A DNA stretch of 64,000 bases from Flavobacteriales bacterium (GCA_017303755.1 JAFLBS010000004.1:186001-250000), one strand, 5' to 3'; counted from the stretch's first letter, positions 34,869 through 44,655 are shown. Notes: a model not told the origin generated them from the letters alone. Translations and numbers: made by a program.

Positions 34869-35198
34869 ATGAATAATTTTAAAAAACGCTGGAACATCAA
34901 ATCCAATTGGCAAGTTTTTGTCATATTGGTTGTTTTTGCCGTTACAGGTTCAACCGCAGCGTATTTGTCTAAACCCGTTTTATCATTATTCGGCATTGTC
35001 AGAAATGAAACTTCAGGTTGGATGTATTGGCCACTTTACATCATTTTAATCTTCCCTATTTACCAAGTTCTTTTGGTGACTTTTGGATTTATATTCCGAC
35101 AATTTGACTTTTTTTGGGCGTTTGAAAAGAAAATGCTTCGCAGTATGAAACTGGGATTTATTGCTGATTTTTTCGATGGTCTAAAAAAGTCACACTAA
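34869..35198 (+). CDS. DUF6787-type membrane protein
   Basis: The 109-residue protein has two transmembrane segments (about 16-35 and 54-77) preceded by FKKRWNIKSNWQVFVIL, the N-terminal signature I associate with DUF6787. The first ATG after the promoter was used as the start; a TTG two codons earlier is possible. The function is unknown. Confidence 0.75.
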   Translation: MNNFKKRWNIKSNWQVFVILVVFAVTGSTAAYLSKPVLSLFGIVRNETSGWMYWPLYIILIFPIYQVLLVTFGFIFRQFDFFWAFEKKMLRSMKLGFIADFFDGLKKSH

Positions 35199-35213
35199 AA
35201 GCAAAAATTCATT

Positions 35214-35353
35214 ACACGAATTTCACGAATTAACACTAATTTGTTTGTTTATATGTTTGAAACTAACTTATTGGTTGAGAAGATTTCATTTTATTGAACT
35301 AAAACTGTACAAATTCTGAGAGAATAGTTTGTGTTAATTCGTGAAATTTGTGT
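35214..35353. repeat. 23-nt inverted repeat with a 94-nt spacer
   Basis: The left arm 35214-35236 and right arm 35331-35353 are complementary at 22 of 23 positions (core tttcacgaattaacac). The spacer is AT-rich without a gene. It resembles other short intergenic words scattered through the window. Confidence 0.85.
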
Positions 35354-35396
35354 CAAAAAAAAAACTAGTTCATAATTCAATTTGAGTCAACTAAAA

Positions 35397-35420
35397 AAGC
35401 CAACCGTTTCCGATTGGCTT
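35397..35420 (-). terminator. Terminator for the small membrane protein at 35.4 kb
   Basis: The arms aagccaa (35397-35403) and ttggctt (35414-35420) enclose a 10-nt loop. Upstream A residues give a T run on the minus strand. Confidence 0.75.
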
Positions 35421-35425
35421 AGTAC

Positions 35426-35731
35426 TTATTTTCCTTTTTTGAAGAGGTAAGTGTACGCCCACATGATGGTAAATGATGGAATGAAGTCGGTAAACGGAAT
35501 CGCTTCTTCAATAAAAGCAAAAATACCTCCTATTTTTCCGGCGTAACCTTTGTAAATTCGAGTCATCAAATAACCTGCAATTGGTGCCCAAATAATATCT
35601 CCAAATTCTCCCAAAACGGGAATAGCATACGTAGCGTAACCAAACAAATCTAAAATAATACTCAGTATTAAATCTCTGGTTTTATTGGAAGCAAAATCGC
35701 GAGGTTGACTCACTTTCACATTTTCTGTCAT
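35426..35731 (-). CDS. Small membrane protein, unknown function
   Basis: The 101-residue protein has a soluble N-terminus of about 20 residues and then two or three hydrophobic segments (LILSIILDLFGYATYAIPVLG, IIWAPIAGYLMTRIY, FTDFIPSFTIMWAYTYLF). The repeated acidic and proline positions suggest a compact helical hairpin. I recognise no named family. It has a clear terminator, so it is a monocistronic unit. Confidence 0.7.
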   Translation of the reverse strand: MTENVKVSQPRDFASNKTRDLILSIILDLFGYATYAIPVLGEFGDIIWAPIAGYLMTRIYKGYAGKIGGIFAFIEEAIPFTDFIPSFTIMWAYTYLFKKGK

Positions 35732-35791
35732 TTTCAATGTAGTTAAAAATTCTGAAAGTGATTATGCAAAACTAATGCCAAACTTACTACT

Positions 35792-35875
35792 CAGCCGCGT
35801 GAGCGATTGAGGCTTTGTCTGAGCTCTTTTTTATGTAATGCAATGGAATAAAAAAAGCGAGTGCCGAAAGCGCGA
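35792..35875 (+). repeat. Degenerate CCCCGAT/AAAGCGGGA-type element, copy E
   Basis: It runs from CAGCCGCGTGAGCGATTGAGG to GCCGAAAGCGCGAC with a T-run/A-run stem (near 35824-35832 with 35849-35858). The layout matches the other copies but the boundary words are more diverged. Confidence 0.55.
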
Positions 35876-35930
35876 CCCAGTTGAACCTAACCAATGTTTT
35901 TTTATAGCAAAAATAAACTGTTCAACTGGG
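35876..35930. repeat. 11-bp perfect inverted repeat with a 33-nt loop
   Basis: The arms cccagttgaac (35876-35886) and gttcaactggg (35920-35930) directly abut copy E and end 11 nt before the folE stop. It could act as a weak terminator for folE but has no T run. Confidence 0.85.
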
Positions 35931-35940
35931 ACACGCCCAA

Positions 35941-36612
35941 CTATTTCTCTTGTTTAATCAAATTGAAGAAATCGTTTCGGTTTTCTTTTTCGTTGAAGAT
36001 TCCGCCGTATTGAATGGTTGAAGTGTAACTTGACTCGTCTTTGATTCCGCGACTCGAAACACACAAATGCGTGGCTTCCATCACTACAATTACATTATCA
36101 GTTTCGAGAACCGTTTTGAGTTCGTTGAAAATTTGCATGATCAAACGCTCTTGCACCTGCGGACGACGCGAGTAATAATCGACGATGCGATTCAATTTTG
36201 ACAAACCAATTACTTTTCCGCTTGAAACGTAACCAATATGAGCTTTTCCGATAATAGGCAGAAAATGATGTTCGCAAGTAGAGTTGAAACTAATGTTGGC
36301 TTCGACTAACATTTTGTCATAGTGGTAACTGTTGTCAAAAACCGAAATTTTGGGTTTATTTGCTGGATTCAGACCTGAAAATATTTCTTGAATGAACATT
36401 TTGGCCACGCGGTGTGGCGTTCCTCTTAAACTGTCGTCGGTCATGTCCAATCCCATTTCTTCCATAATTTGATGGAAATGATGCTCAATGACAGTCATTT
36501 TATCAGCATCTGATTTATCAAATGCATCTGGGCGTAATGGTGTGTCGGCCGATGTCATTTGATGATTATCGCCAATCAATTCGTAAATCTCTTTTTCTAA
36601 CAGTGTGTTCAT
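35941..36612 (-). CDS. folE: GTP cyclohydrolase I
   Basis: FolE converts GTP to 7,8-dihydroneopterin triphosphate, the first step of folate/pterin synthesis. The 223-residue protein has LRGTPHRVAKMFIQEIFSG, the zinc/active-site block FNSTCEHHFLPIIGKAHIGY, SKLNRIVDYYSRRPQVQERL and the second zinc ligand region EATHLCVSSRG. The start MNTLLEKEIY was chosen; an upstream in-frame ATG adds 18 hydrophobic residues not seen in the family. Confidence 0.94.
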   Translation of the reverse strand: MNTLLEKEIYELIGDNHQMTSADTPLRPDAFDKSDADKMTVIEHHFHQIMEEMGLDMTDDSLRGTPHRVAKMFIQEIFSGLNPANKPKISVFDNSYHYDKMLVEANISFNSTCEHHFLPIIGKAHIGYVSSGKVIGLSKLNRIVDYYSRRPQVQERLIMQIFNELKTVLETDNVIVVMEATHLCVSSRGIKDESSYTSTIQYGGIFNEKENRNDFFNLIKQEK

Positions 36613-36642
36613 GGCAGTGCTGATTTTAATTATTTTGTTCAA

Positions 36643-36650
36643 CAAATTTA
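36643..36650 (-). promoter_or_regulatory. Candidate -7 box (TAAATTTG) for folE
   Basis: A TAnnTTTG match on the minus strand lies 30 nt before the start codon, in an AT-rich stretch. Confidence 0.45.
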
Positions 36651-36769
36651 CAAATAAATTAAACAAATATTTTTCTTTAACTTTAATTTATAAGTTATTC
36701 AACGATAAAAAAAATTGATACTTGGGTAAATTGGTAAATACTTTGTTTCTTTGTAAAAAAGATTTTGAA

Positions 36770-37432
36770 ATGATTCAGGCGAAAAACATTCACAAGTATT
36801 ACGACCAATTACACGTATTAAAAGGAGTTGATTTACACATTAAAAAAGGTGAAATTGTGTCGATTGTGGGTGCATCTGGAGCTGGAAAAACTACCTTACT
36901 TCAAATCTTAGGAACACTAGATAATCCTTCTGTAGAAAAAGGAACATCTTTGAAAATTAATGGTTATGATGTGTTAGACATGAAAGACAAAGGTCTTTCT
37001 ACTTTTCGAAATTTACACTTGGGATTCATATTTCAGTTCCACAATTTATTACCCGAATTTACAGCATTAGAAAATGTGTGCATTCCTGCTTTTATTGGAA
37101 AAAAAGATAAAAAAACCACTGAAACAGAAGCGAAACGATTATTAAGCTACTTAGGTTTAGAACATCGTATGAATCACAAACCTGGTGAACTTTCGGGTGG
37201 AGAACAACAACGTGTTGCCGTTGCGAGAGCTTTAATTAATAAACCAGCGGTAATTTTTGCTGATGAACCTTCGGGAAATTTAGATACTGCTTCTGCCGAA
37301 AATCTGCATCATTTGTTTTTCAAACTGAGAGAAGAATTTGGTCAAACCTTTGTAATTGTAACACACAATCAAGATTTAGCCAACATGGCCGACCGCAAGT
37401 TGGTAATGGTAGATGGTTTGATTAGTGTTTAA
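36770..37432 (+). CDS. LolD-like ABC transporter ATP-binding protein
   Basis: The 220-residue ATPase has Walker [10 protein letters not shown] (residues 34-42), the Q-loop [16 protein letters not shown], the signature [15 protein letters not shown] and Walker [13 protein letters not shown]. It belongs to the LolD/MacB/FtsE class that works with permeases on lipoproteins or other envelope substrates. No LolC/E-type permease is next to it. The start [10 protein letters not shown] was chosen; a TTG 16 codons upstream is unlikely. Its TAA stop and the stop of the convergent response-regulator gene share the same TTAA. Confidence 0.88.
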   Translation: MIQAKNIHKYYDQLHVLKGVDLHIKKGEIVSIVGASGAGKTTLLQILGTLDNPSVEKGTSLKINGYDVLDMKDKGLSTFRNLHLGFIFQFHNLLPEFTALENVCIPAFIGKKDKKTTETEAKRLLSYLGLEHRMNHKPGELSGGEQQRVAVARALINKPAVIFADEPSGNLDTASAENLHHLFFKLREEFGQTFVIVTHNQDLANMADRKLVMVDGLISV

Positions 37433-37821
37433 TTCCACAAATCGTATTCTTCGAAAAAGTCGAGCGAAATGGGTTTTGAAATGAAATTCTTAACGCATTT
37501 GTATTGTTTGGCTCGTTCTATTTCGTGTGTATCGATGGACGAACTTACGATGTAAATATTCAATTGAGCAATAAAAGAGTGCTTTTCGATTGCATCTAAG
37601 AACTGCCAACCATCAATATTGGGCATGTTTAGATCCAGAAAAATAATATCGGGCATTCCGCTTCCTTGATTGCTCATTTTAATTAATTCTTCAATCGCGT
37701 ATTGTCCGTCGGGAAAATTTTGCACGCGATTGAAACGCTCCGATTTTTCGATGATCTTTTTGAATAATAACACAAAGATAGGATCATCATCAATAATAAA
37801 GGTTGAGTAGAGTTGTTTCAT
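37429..37821 (-). CDS. Single-domain response regulator
   Basis: The 130-residue CheY-like receiver has the acidic pocket at D11-D13, the phospho-acceptor aspartate in IIFLDLNMP (D63), a conserved serine in YIVSSS and the lysine in FISKPIS. There is no output domain. It overlaps the upstream sensor kinase gene by 4 nt, so the kinase is the likely partner. It may act by protein contact or in a phosphorelay. Confidence 0.9.
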   Translation of the reverse strand: MKQLYSTFIIDDDPIFVLLFKKIIEKSERFNRVQNFPDGQYAIEELIKMSNQGSGMPDIIFLDLNMPNIDGWQFLDAIEKHSFIAQLNIYIVSSSIDTHEIERAKQYKCVKNFISKPISLDFFEEYDLWN

Positions 37822-39446
37822 CCTAATTGTATTTTAAAAGTTGTACCTACGTCTACTTCACTTTCTACGCTAATGGTTCCACCCAAAACTTCGATGTGAT
37901 TTTTAGTCATAAAAAGTCCGAGTCCAGTAGCATCTGGGTTGTTGTGAAAGGTTTTATACATACCAAAAATTTTGTTTTTATTTTTAGCTAAGTCAATTCC
38001 GATTCCGTTATCGGCAAACGTCAATACTAATTTGTTGTTGATTTTTTCTGCTTTAATTGCGATTTTCGGACTCCGATTAGGTGATTTGTATTTGATGGCA
38101 TTGGTGAGTAAATTCAGAATAATACTATCAAAATACGACGGAATAGTTGTGATTTCAAGATCATCTGGAATAGCAATATCAATGGCTACTTTGTCGTTTT
38201 TAATCACACCATTCATACTGATCAATGCATTTTCAACAAACGATTTGACGTTGATTTTTACTTTATCAGTTTCATTTTCCATTCGGATTTTGATGGTTTC
38301 ATTCAGATGAAAAATGGTTTCTGATAATTTGTTGTTGCTGATTTTTAGCAATTCGAAGTATTCTGCTTTTTCTTTTTCGTCATCAGAAGCGTCGATTAAA
38401 TCAATAATCATCGACATATTACTAGTATTCGAACGAATGTTGTGCGAAATGATATGAGTGAAATCGAGTAACTTTTCGTTCAATCGTTTGGATAACGAAT
38501 AGAGACGTTTTACTTTTTCATCGGCTTTTTTTAGCGCTGAAATATCTCGGGAGACAACTATATATTTAGTGTAACTTCCATTTTCATCATACATCACGCT
38601 GGCCGAATCTTCGCGCCAATGGTATTTGCCGTTTTTTCCTTTGAAACGAAATTCGTAGCTAAAATACTTTACTCTTTTGAGTAAATTAGAGTAAATAAAT
38701 TCTCTAATTCTTTGAGCGTCGTCTTTGTGGAAATAGTTAAAAATATCGCCCATTTCCATTTGGTACACTTCTTCTTGAGTAAATCCTAATAATTTGCAAT
38801 ACGATGGAGAAATGTAGGTCACAAATCGATTTTCAACTACTAAAAATCCATCGTTAGAGTTTTCAGTAATCAGACTTAATTTTCGCTCGTTTTCGATGAG
38901 CACTTTTTCGAGTTGATGGCATTTGAATCGCTGTACTTTGATGGCTAAAATATCGCACAGTGAACGCGCAAAACCCAAATCTGTTGCCGACCATTTTCGA
39001 GGATCATCTCTATGTTCGCAGCAAAAAACACCGACTAATTTTCCGTTTTCTCGAATCGGAATATCGAGCATATCGGTAATACCAAGCGGAATTAAATAAT
39101 TATCTTTTAATTCCTGAGTGTATTTATTAGTCAAAACATGATCGGCTACAATGGCAATTCCTTCTTTCAAAGCAGAGAAATAGATAGGTAACTCATTCGA
39201 ATCGAGTACATCGTTTTTAAAATGAGCATTTTGATCTCGGTCATACAAATCAACGCAAACTAATTTTTCTCCATCAATTCGCCAATAACTAGCGCGATCG
39301 ATATCCAATCCATCACAAGCAATTGCCGTAAATAATTCGTATACATTTTCTAATGATGAAAAATCGTAACTTGATGATTTGTATAGCTTTAACAACAAAT
39401 CAAAATGCACATCACTGTAAAGTAAATTTTGGTTGATATCACTCAT
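37818..39446 (-). CDS. GAF-PAS sensor histidine kinase
   Basis: The 542-residue soluble kinase has an N-terminal GAF domain (about residues 20-165, with DRASYWRIDGE and LDIPIRENGKLVGVFCCEH). A PAS domain plus PAC follow (about 185-310, SNDGFLVVENRFVTYISPSYCKLLGF). A phospho-acceptor region comes next, with a histidine in ISHNIRSNTSNM (near residue 333), and then the HATPase domain with N box LLTNAIKY and G boxes DNGIGID and GLGLFMTKNH. The H box is the HNIRSP-type variant rather than the usual SHELRTP. No membrane segment is present, so it senses a cytoplasmic signal. It is transcribed with the response regulator. Confidence 0.92.
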   Translation of the reverse strand: MSDINQNLLYSDVHFDLLLKLYKSSSYDFSSLENVYELFTAIACDGLDIDRASYWRIDGEKLVCVDLYDRDQNAHFKNDVLDSNELPIYFSALKEGIAIVADHVLTNKYTQELKDNYLIPLGITDMLDIPIRENGKLVGVFCCEHRDDPRKWSATDLGFARSLCDILAIKVQRFKCHQLEKVLIENERKLSLITENSNDGFLVVENRFVTYISPSYCKLLGFTQEEVYQMEMGDIFNYFHKDDAQRIREFIYSNLLKRVKYFSYEFRFKGKNGKYHWREDSASVMYDENGSYTKYIVVSRDISALKKADEKVKRLYSLSKRLNEKLLDFTHIISHNIRSNTSNMSMIIDLIDASDDEKEKAEYFELLKISNNKLSETIFHLNETIKIRMENETDKVKINVKSFVENALISMNGVIKNDKVAIDIAIPDDLEITTIPSYFDSIILNLLTNAIKYKSPNRSPKIAIKAEKINNKLVLTFADNGIGIDLAKNKNKIFGMYKTFHNNPDATGLGLFMTKNHIEVLGGTISVESEVDVGTTFKIQLG

Positions 39447-39635
39447 AACACGAGTATTCTATTAGGTATTCCTCCTAAATTAACGATATAAATTTACGTA
39501 TTTTTTTGTTAACTTATTGACGATATATTTAATTTATTAACATTCTTAATAATAATACTTTAAAAACAACCTGCTTTTGATTAAACAATTGTTAAAATGT
39601 AAAAAACAATTCTCATCTACACCGTCTTTTTTTAA

Positions 39636-39643
39636 TAACTTTG
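39636..39643 (+). promoter_or_regulatory. Candidate -7 box (TAACTTTG) before the polytopic membrane protein gene
   Basis: A TAnnTTTG match lies 14 nt before the ATG at 39658. If used, the leader would be only a few nucleotides long. Confidence 0.4.
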
Positions 39644-39657
39644 ATGAAATTTGTTGT

Positions 39658-41361
39658 ATGCTATTCATTCTTCTTTCCTGGATTTATATACTTGTAACTA
39701 CTGTTAATTTGGGCATTGGCTTGAACCGAATTACACGAAATTCAAGCAATGATGACTTTGTAGTAACAGTATTCAAAGGATTGTTTTTAGCTACCATTTT
39801 GGCTAGTTTTTGGGCTATTTTTGGGCGAATCAATTGGGAATTTCATCTCTTTTTACTGATTACCAATCTGCTACTCTACTCGAAATTCAAATCCGACATA
39901 AATACTGTATATCAATCATTTGCATCTGATTTTCTAAAATTATCCAAAAGTTTACAACTTTATTTAGCGATTGTTTTCTTTTTGATAGTGGCGCAATGTG
40001 CATCGATTCCGTTCATCATCGATAACGAAACCTATTACATTCAAACGATAAAATGGTTAAACGAGTACGGCTTTGTACAAGGTTTGGCCAATTTGCATAT
40101 TTTCTTCGGACAAACGAGTGGTTGGCACATTACTCAAAGTGTTTTTAACTTCTCTTTCATATACACCAATTTCAATGATTTAAGCGGATTTTGTTTGTTT
40201 CTCGGAAATGTATTTGCTATTCAAAAACTCAACTCGTACTTTTCAACTACCTATAAATTGCATTTGATTATTGGTTTGCTTCCAATTGCCAATGTTTTGC
40301 TCTTTCAATTCATTAGCGCTCCATCGCCTGACATCGTGGTGTATGTTGTGAGTTTTATCGTCTTATTCTATTTTATCGAGAATTACAATACCATTTCTAT
40401 CGAGTCTTTCAAAACCATAGTCGTATTGGTATTGTTTCTGTTTTATTGCAAACCAACCTCGTTCTTGATGTTTCTTTTGCCTCTGATTTTGCTCATCGTC
40501 AATTACAAAAAAATAAGACCTCATGTATTCTCATGTTTTGTATTATGCCTATTGATTTTGGGATTGTTCATTACTAAAAATACTATTCTAACGGGTTATC
40601 CTTTGTTTCCAACAACAAGTTTGGCATTCAATAATTATGATTTTAAAGTCCCAAAAGAATTAGCCGATTACCACTTCAATCAACAACGATTGTATCGGTT
40701 TTTCCTGACCAAAGAAGAATTTCACTCACTGAGTTTCTATGAAAAATGTTTAAGATGGATTTCGATGGATAAAATCAGCGGTTGGTTTAATGTGCTAAGT
40801 GTAATAATGGTCATTGTGCTTCCGTACTTCATCAAAAAAGGGTTCAACCAACGTGCGTATTGGATAGTGTACTTTTTGATGGTGGTACAATTGGTTGTTT
40901 TGATTACAACATCACCACAATTTCGATTCTTCATTCATTTTAATTTGTTTTTCGGGTTTTTAATAGCAAGCCTTATTGTAAAAAAGAAACGACTCATTCA
41001 ATTCGGATTGTATCTGAGCCTAATTCTAGTTAGCATCATGCTATTTTTTCCAATAAAATACAATTACCTAACTCAAAACCAATTAATTATGGATAACAGT
41101 AAATTCTCAAGAAGAAATACTGTTTTTCCGCATCACAATTCGAAGTTAAAAACTACTTTTCATACGGTGAAAAATGGCAATCTCACCTACTTTTCACCTG
41201 AAAACTATGTCTTCTTTTGGGCCAATGGCAACGGGAAATTACCGTGTGTAAATGTGCGGCAAATTGATTACTTTGGCAGTCGATTTCATTATGTTCCTCA
41301 GTTGCGAACGTCTCAATTAAAAGACGGATTTTATTCCAAAAAATGGTTACCCAATGACTAA
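39658..41361 (+). CDS. Polytopic membrane protein, GT-C glycosyltransferase-like
   Basis: The protein has about 567 residues, roughly 12 hydrophobic segments and a C-terminal soluble tail. After the second group of helices an extracytoplasmic loop reads IIDNETYYIQTIKWLNEYG and GQTSGWHITQSV, with the acidic and aromatic pattern of GT-C transferases. The N-terminus MLFILLSWIYI resembles the LIC_10190 membrane family, as far as I can recall. A TTG 27 codons upstream is an alternative start, but the promoter match and the family N-terminus favour the ATG. It overlaps the next gene by 8 nt. The function is unknown; glycan or lipid glycosylation is a guess. Confidence 0.7.
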   Translation: MLFILLSWIYILVTTVNLGIGLNRITRNSSNDDFVVTVFKGLFLATILASFWAIFGRINWEFHLFLLITNLLLYSKFKSDINTVYQSFASDFLKLSKSLQLYLAIVFFLIVAQCASIPFIIDNETYYIQTIKWLNEYGFVQGLANLHIFFGQTSGWHITQSVFNFSFIYTNFNDLSGFCLFLGNVFAIQKLNSYFSTTYKLHLIIGLLPIANVLLFQFISAPSPDIVVYVVSFIVLFYFIENYNTISIESFKTIVVLVLFLFYCKPTSFLMFLLPLILLIVNYKKIRPHVFSCFVLCLLILGLFITKNTILTGYPLFPTTSLAFNNYDFKVPKELADYHFNQQRLYRFFLTKEEFHSLSFYEKCLRWISMDKISGWFNVLSVIMVIVLPYFIKKGFNQRAYWIVYFLMVVQLVVLITTSPQFRFFIHFNLFFGFLIASLIVKKKRLIQFGLYLSLILVSIMLFFPIKYNYLTQNQLIMDNSKFSRRNTVFPHHNSKLKTTFHTVKNGNLTYFSPENYVFFWANGNGKLPCVNVRQIDYFGSRFHYVPQLRTSQLKDGFYSKKWLPND

Positions 41362-42118
41362 AAACGAACTTCTATCGTTCCTCGATGAAAAAGTAGATTT
41401 ATACAACAATCCGAAATTCATCGAAAGCGATCCGATACAGATTCCGCATTCCTTTTCACAAAAAGAAGATATTGAAATCGCTGGATTTCTCTCGGCGACC
41501 ATCGCTTGGGGAAACCGAAAAATGATCATCAAAAACGCGCAAAAAATGATGGATTTGATGGGAAATTCACCTTTTGATTTTATAATGAATCACCAAGAAC
41601 TTCATTTAGAATCATTAGACCATTTTGTACATCGAACGTTCAATGGCTTGGATTTGGTCGGATTTATAAAAGGGTTGCAACACATCTATCAAAACCATGG
41701 CGGATTGGAAACTGTTTTCGCTCGAAACCAAGAAATTCATTCCATGCAAAAAAGCATCTCCGAATTCAAGAAGTTATTTTTCGAAATCGAACATCAAAGC
41801 CGAACCCAAAAACACATTTCCGACCCGATGAACAATTCGGCCGCCAAACGCATCAATATGTTTTTGCGTTGGATGGTGCGCAACGATAACAAAGGCGTTG
41901 ATTTTGGAATTTGGAAAAGTATTTCTCCTGCTGCATTATCGTGTCCACTTGATGTTCACTCAGGCAATGTAGCGCGCAAATTAGGCTTACTTACTCGAAA
42001 ACAAAACGACGGCAAAGCTTTGACCGAACTCGACACTCAACTGCGATTATTAGACAAAAATGATCCCGTTAAATATGATTTTGCGCTCTTCGGATTGGGT
42101 GTTTTTGAGCAATTTTAG
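41354..42118 (+). CDS. TIGR02757 (DUF2400) family protein
   Basis: The 254-residue protein has the family blocks DPIQIPHSF, IAGFLSATIAWGNRKMIIKNA, AAKRINMFLRWMVR and PLDVHSGNVARKLGLL. The last part resembles a helix-hairpin-helix/endonuclease III-like fold, although the function is unproven. The ATG overlaps the stop of the upstream membrane protein gene. Confidence 0.88.
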   Translation: MTKNELLSFLDEKVDLYNNPKFIESDPIQIPHSFSQKEDIEIAGFLSATIAWGNRKMIIKNAQKMMDLMGNSPFDFIMNHQELHLESLDHFVHRTFNGLDLVGFIKGLQHIYQNHGGLETVFARNQEIHSMQKSISEFKKLFFEIEHQSRTQKHISDPMNNSAAKRINMFLRWMVRNDNKGVDFGIWKSISPAALSCPLDVHSGNVARKLGLLTRKQNDGKALTELDTQLRLLDKNDPVKYDFALFGLGVFEQF

Positions 42119-42165
42119 TTCAAGAAAATGCGTTATATTTACCAACTAAACATTACAAACTACTT

Positions 42166-44655
42166 ATGGAAATTCTTTTACTAGTAATTCTATTCATATA
42201 TTTAATCGTTACCAACAACTCATTAGGTTCCAAATTGCGGAACATGGAAGACCAACTTACCGCTTTGAATCGGAAAGTCAATAAGTTGAAACATTCGGTT
42301 TCTTCCGATGCAAAATCGCCCGATGCGGTTCCGAAACCTGAAATCAAACCAGAGAAAACCAATGTTCCAGTCATTGAAATTGGGGAAGAATTCAAACCAG
42401 TTGTTGAAATTCCAGTATCCAAACCTATCGAGAAAGCGGAAGAAAAAATCTTGTATTCAATGGATCAACCACAACAACAGCGACCTGAACCACAACCCTA
42501 CGTTCCACAGAAATCGTGGTGGGAAAATTTCAAAGAAAAAAACCCCGATTTGGAGAAATTCATCGGTGAAAACCTTATCAACAAAATTGGTGTTTTGATT
42601 TTGGTATTGGGAATCAGTTATTTTGTTAAATATTCGATTGATAAAGGATGGATTAGCGAACCAGCACGCGTTGGACTCGGAATACTATCGGGAGCATTAG
42701 TATTGGGAATTGCACATAAATTGCGTGATAAATTCGCTGCTTTTAGTTCGGTTTTTGTAGCGGGCGCGATTGCTATATTTTACTTCACCATCGGGATTGC
42801 CTTTCACGATTACAAGCTCTTTGGTCAGACAACAGCGTTTATTATTATGGTGTTGATCACCGGATTCAGTTGTTTTATTTCATTATCGTACAATCGAAAA
42901 GAACTTGCAATTTTATCACTCATTGGCGGATTTGCCGTTCCGTTTATGGTTAGTACTGGCGAAGGAAATTACATCGTTTTATTCACTTATATTTTAATTC
43001 TCGATTTGGGAATCCTGGCGATTGCTTACTTCAAAAAGTGGAACATCCTGAATATTTTGGCTTTTGTTTTTACCATTTTACTCTATTGTTCATGGTTGGT
43101 TACCGATATTTTCAGTCAGAAGCCACATCACCTTGGCGCATTACTATTTGGATTTGCTTTTTATTTGGTTTTCATCGCTATGAACATCATCAACAACGTT
43201 CGAAACAAAGGTTCATTTACCACAATTGAGCTTACGATTTTGGTAACTAACACCTTCCTTTTTTACGCAGCTGGAATGGTGATTTTGTCGAATTATCATC
43301 CTGAATTGAAAGGAGTATTCACCACTTTATTGGGAATTCTAAATTTTGGTTATGCGGCCATTTTATACAAAAAATTCCACCTCGACAAAACCGCAGCGTA
43401 CTTGCTTATTGGTTTAACCTTAACCTTCATCACCTTGGCCATTCCTGTTCAGTTTGAAGGCAATTATATTACTTTATTTTGGTCGGCCGAAGCAGTTTTA
43501 CTATTGTGGTTGTCTCAAAAATCGCACATCAGCAGTTACAAATTTGCATCAGTAGTTGTGACTTGTCTAATGCTAATAAGTTTACTACTCGATTGGAAAA
43601 ACAGTTATGTCTACGGACAAACGTATTGGATTGTTCTCAATAAATTTTTCATTACTGGAGTTGTATCCGTTTTATCATTGGTTGGCATCCGTCATTTACT
43701 CAAAAATGAAACTGAAAATTCAGAATTGTGGGGAATTACTTTTGACCCAAAGATGTACGATAAAATCATCAAAATCACAGCTATTGTAGTGGGTTATTTT
43801 GTTGGATTATTTGAAGTTTCCTATCAGTCAAGCGCTAATTTATACGGAAGTGATTCACCGTTTGGATTCACTATTTTATATCATTTGGCATTTTGTGGTG
43901 TGTTGTTTTACTTCCTTGTTAAATCAAACGAAGTCATCAATCATAAAATTGCGGTCATCATCGGATTATTCAATATTTTCTTATTTACATTTTGGTTTTC
44001 GAATACGCCTTTTAACGAAAATTACGAATACCTAAATTCGGTAGTTCACTACAGAGTTTCTTTTTGGTTACACTATTTATCATTAGCCATAGTAATTTAT
44101 TTTGGCTATCAGATTTACAAAATGAATAAAGAGAACGTGATTTTCGAATTCTTCCAAAACAAATTCATGTTGTGGATTGTGGCCTTTTTCATCATTTATT
44201 TAGCAAGTACCGAATTGATGTTGCACAGTGAAGTGATTTCGCTTTCGCCAATAACTCAAAACGAAGCGATGTCAAGTCAATCGTACCAAAACTATAAAGA
44301 CATCAACAATGCAAAAGATGTTCTTGCCTACAAAAATACTGAAACCGTCAGAAATTTAGTGGTTCGCACGGGTTATCCGATTCTTTGGGGAATTATTGCT
44401 TTTGCATTTTTAATCTACGGAATCAAAAAACAGAACAAAAAAGTCCGAATCATCGCGCTTGCCTTATTAGGATTAACCATAGTGAAATTATTCTTGTACG
44501 ACATCCGAAATGCTTCTGAAACCGGAAAAATAATCGCGTTCATCTTATTAGGAATACTCATTTTGATTATTTCATTCGTGTACCAAAAAATCAAAGTATT
44601 GGTTTTAGACGATGCCAAACCACTTGAAAATGAAGAAAAAAATGAAACGATATAG
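42166..44655 (+). CDS. DUF2339 large polytopic membrane protein
   Basis: The 829-residue protein has an N-terminal anchor, a coiled/proline-rich cytoplasmic stretch to about residue 120 (PQQQRPEPQPY), the conserved WWENFKEKNPDLEKFIGENLINKIGVLIL junction (split around residues 122-150) and then more than 20 transmembrane helices. DUF2339 proteins are widespread and of unknown function. The DUF3999 gene follows with a 14-nt overlap, the pairing also seen in proteobacteria, so the two probably form one envelope complex. Confidence 0.88.
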   Translation: MEILLLVILFIYLIVTNNSLGSKLRNMEDQLTALNRKVNKLKHSVSSDAKSPDAVPKPEIKPEKTNVPVIEIGEEFKPVVEIPVSKPIEKAEEKILYSMDQPQQQRPEPQPYVPQKSWWENFKEKNPDLEKFIGENLINKIGVLILVLGISYFVKYSIDKGWISEPARVGLGILSGALVLGIAHKLRDKFAAFSSVFVAGAIAIFYFTIGIAFHDYKLFGQTTAFIIMVLITGFSCFISLSYNRKELAILSLIGGFAVPFMVSTGEGNYIVLFTYILILDLGILAIAYFKKWNILNILAFVFTILLYCSWLVTDIFSQKPHHLGALLFGFAFYLVFIAMNIINNVRNKGSFTTIELTILVTNTFLFYAAGMVILSNYHPELKGVFTTLLGILNFGYAAILYKKFHLDKTAAYLLIGLTLTFITLAIPVQFEGNYITLFWSAEAVLLLWLSQKSHISSYKFASVVVTCLMLISLLLDWKNSYVYGQTYWIVLNKFFITGVVSVLSLVGIRHLLKNETENSELWGITFDPKMYDKIIKITAIVVGYFVGLFEVSYQSSANLYGSDSPFGFTILYHLAFCGVLFYFLVKSNEVINHKIAVIIGLFNIFLFTFWFSNTPFNENYEYLNSVVHYRVSFWLHYLSLAIVIYFGYQIYKMNKENVIFEFFQNKFMLWIVAFFIIYLASTELMLHSEVISLSPITQNEAMSSQSYQNYKDINNAKDVLAYKNTETVRNLVVRTGYPILWGIIAFAFLIYGIKKQNKKVRIIALALLGLTIVKLFLYDIRNASETGKIIAFILLGILILIISFVYQKIKVLVLDDAKPLENEEKNETI

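Noticed and set aside
36722-36769. Longer N-terminus for the LolD-like ATPase from a TTG start
   Set aside because: The extension is not part of the ABC ATPase fold and the ATG at 36770 gives the usual N-terminus.
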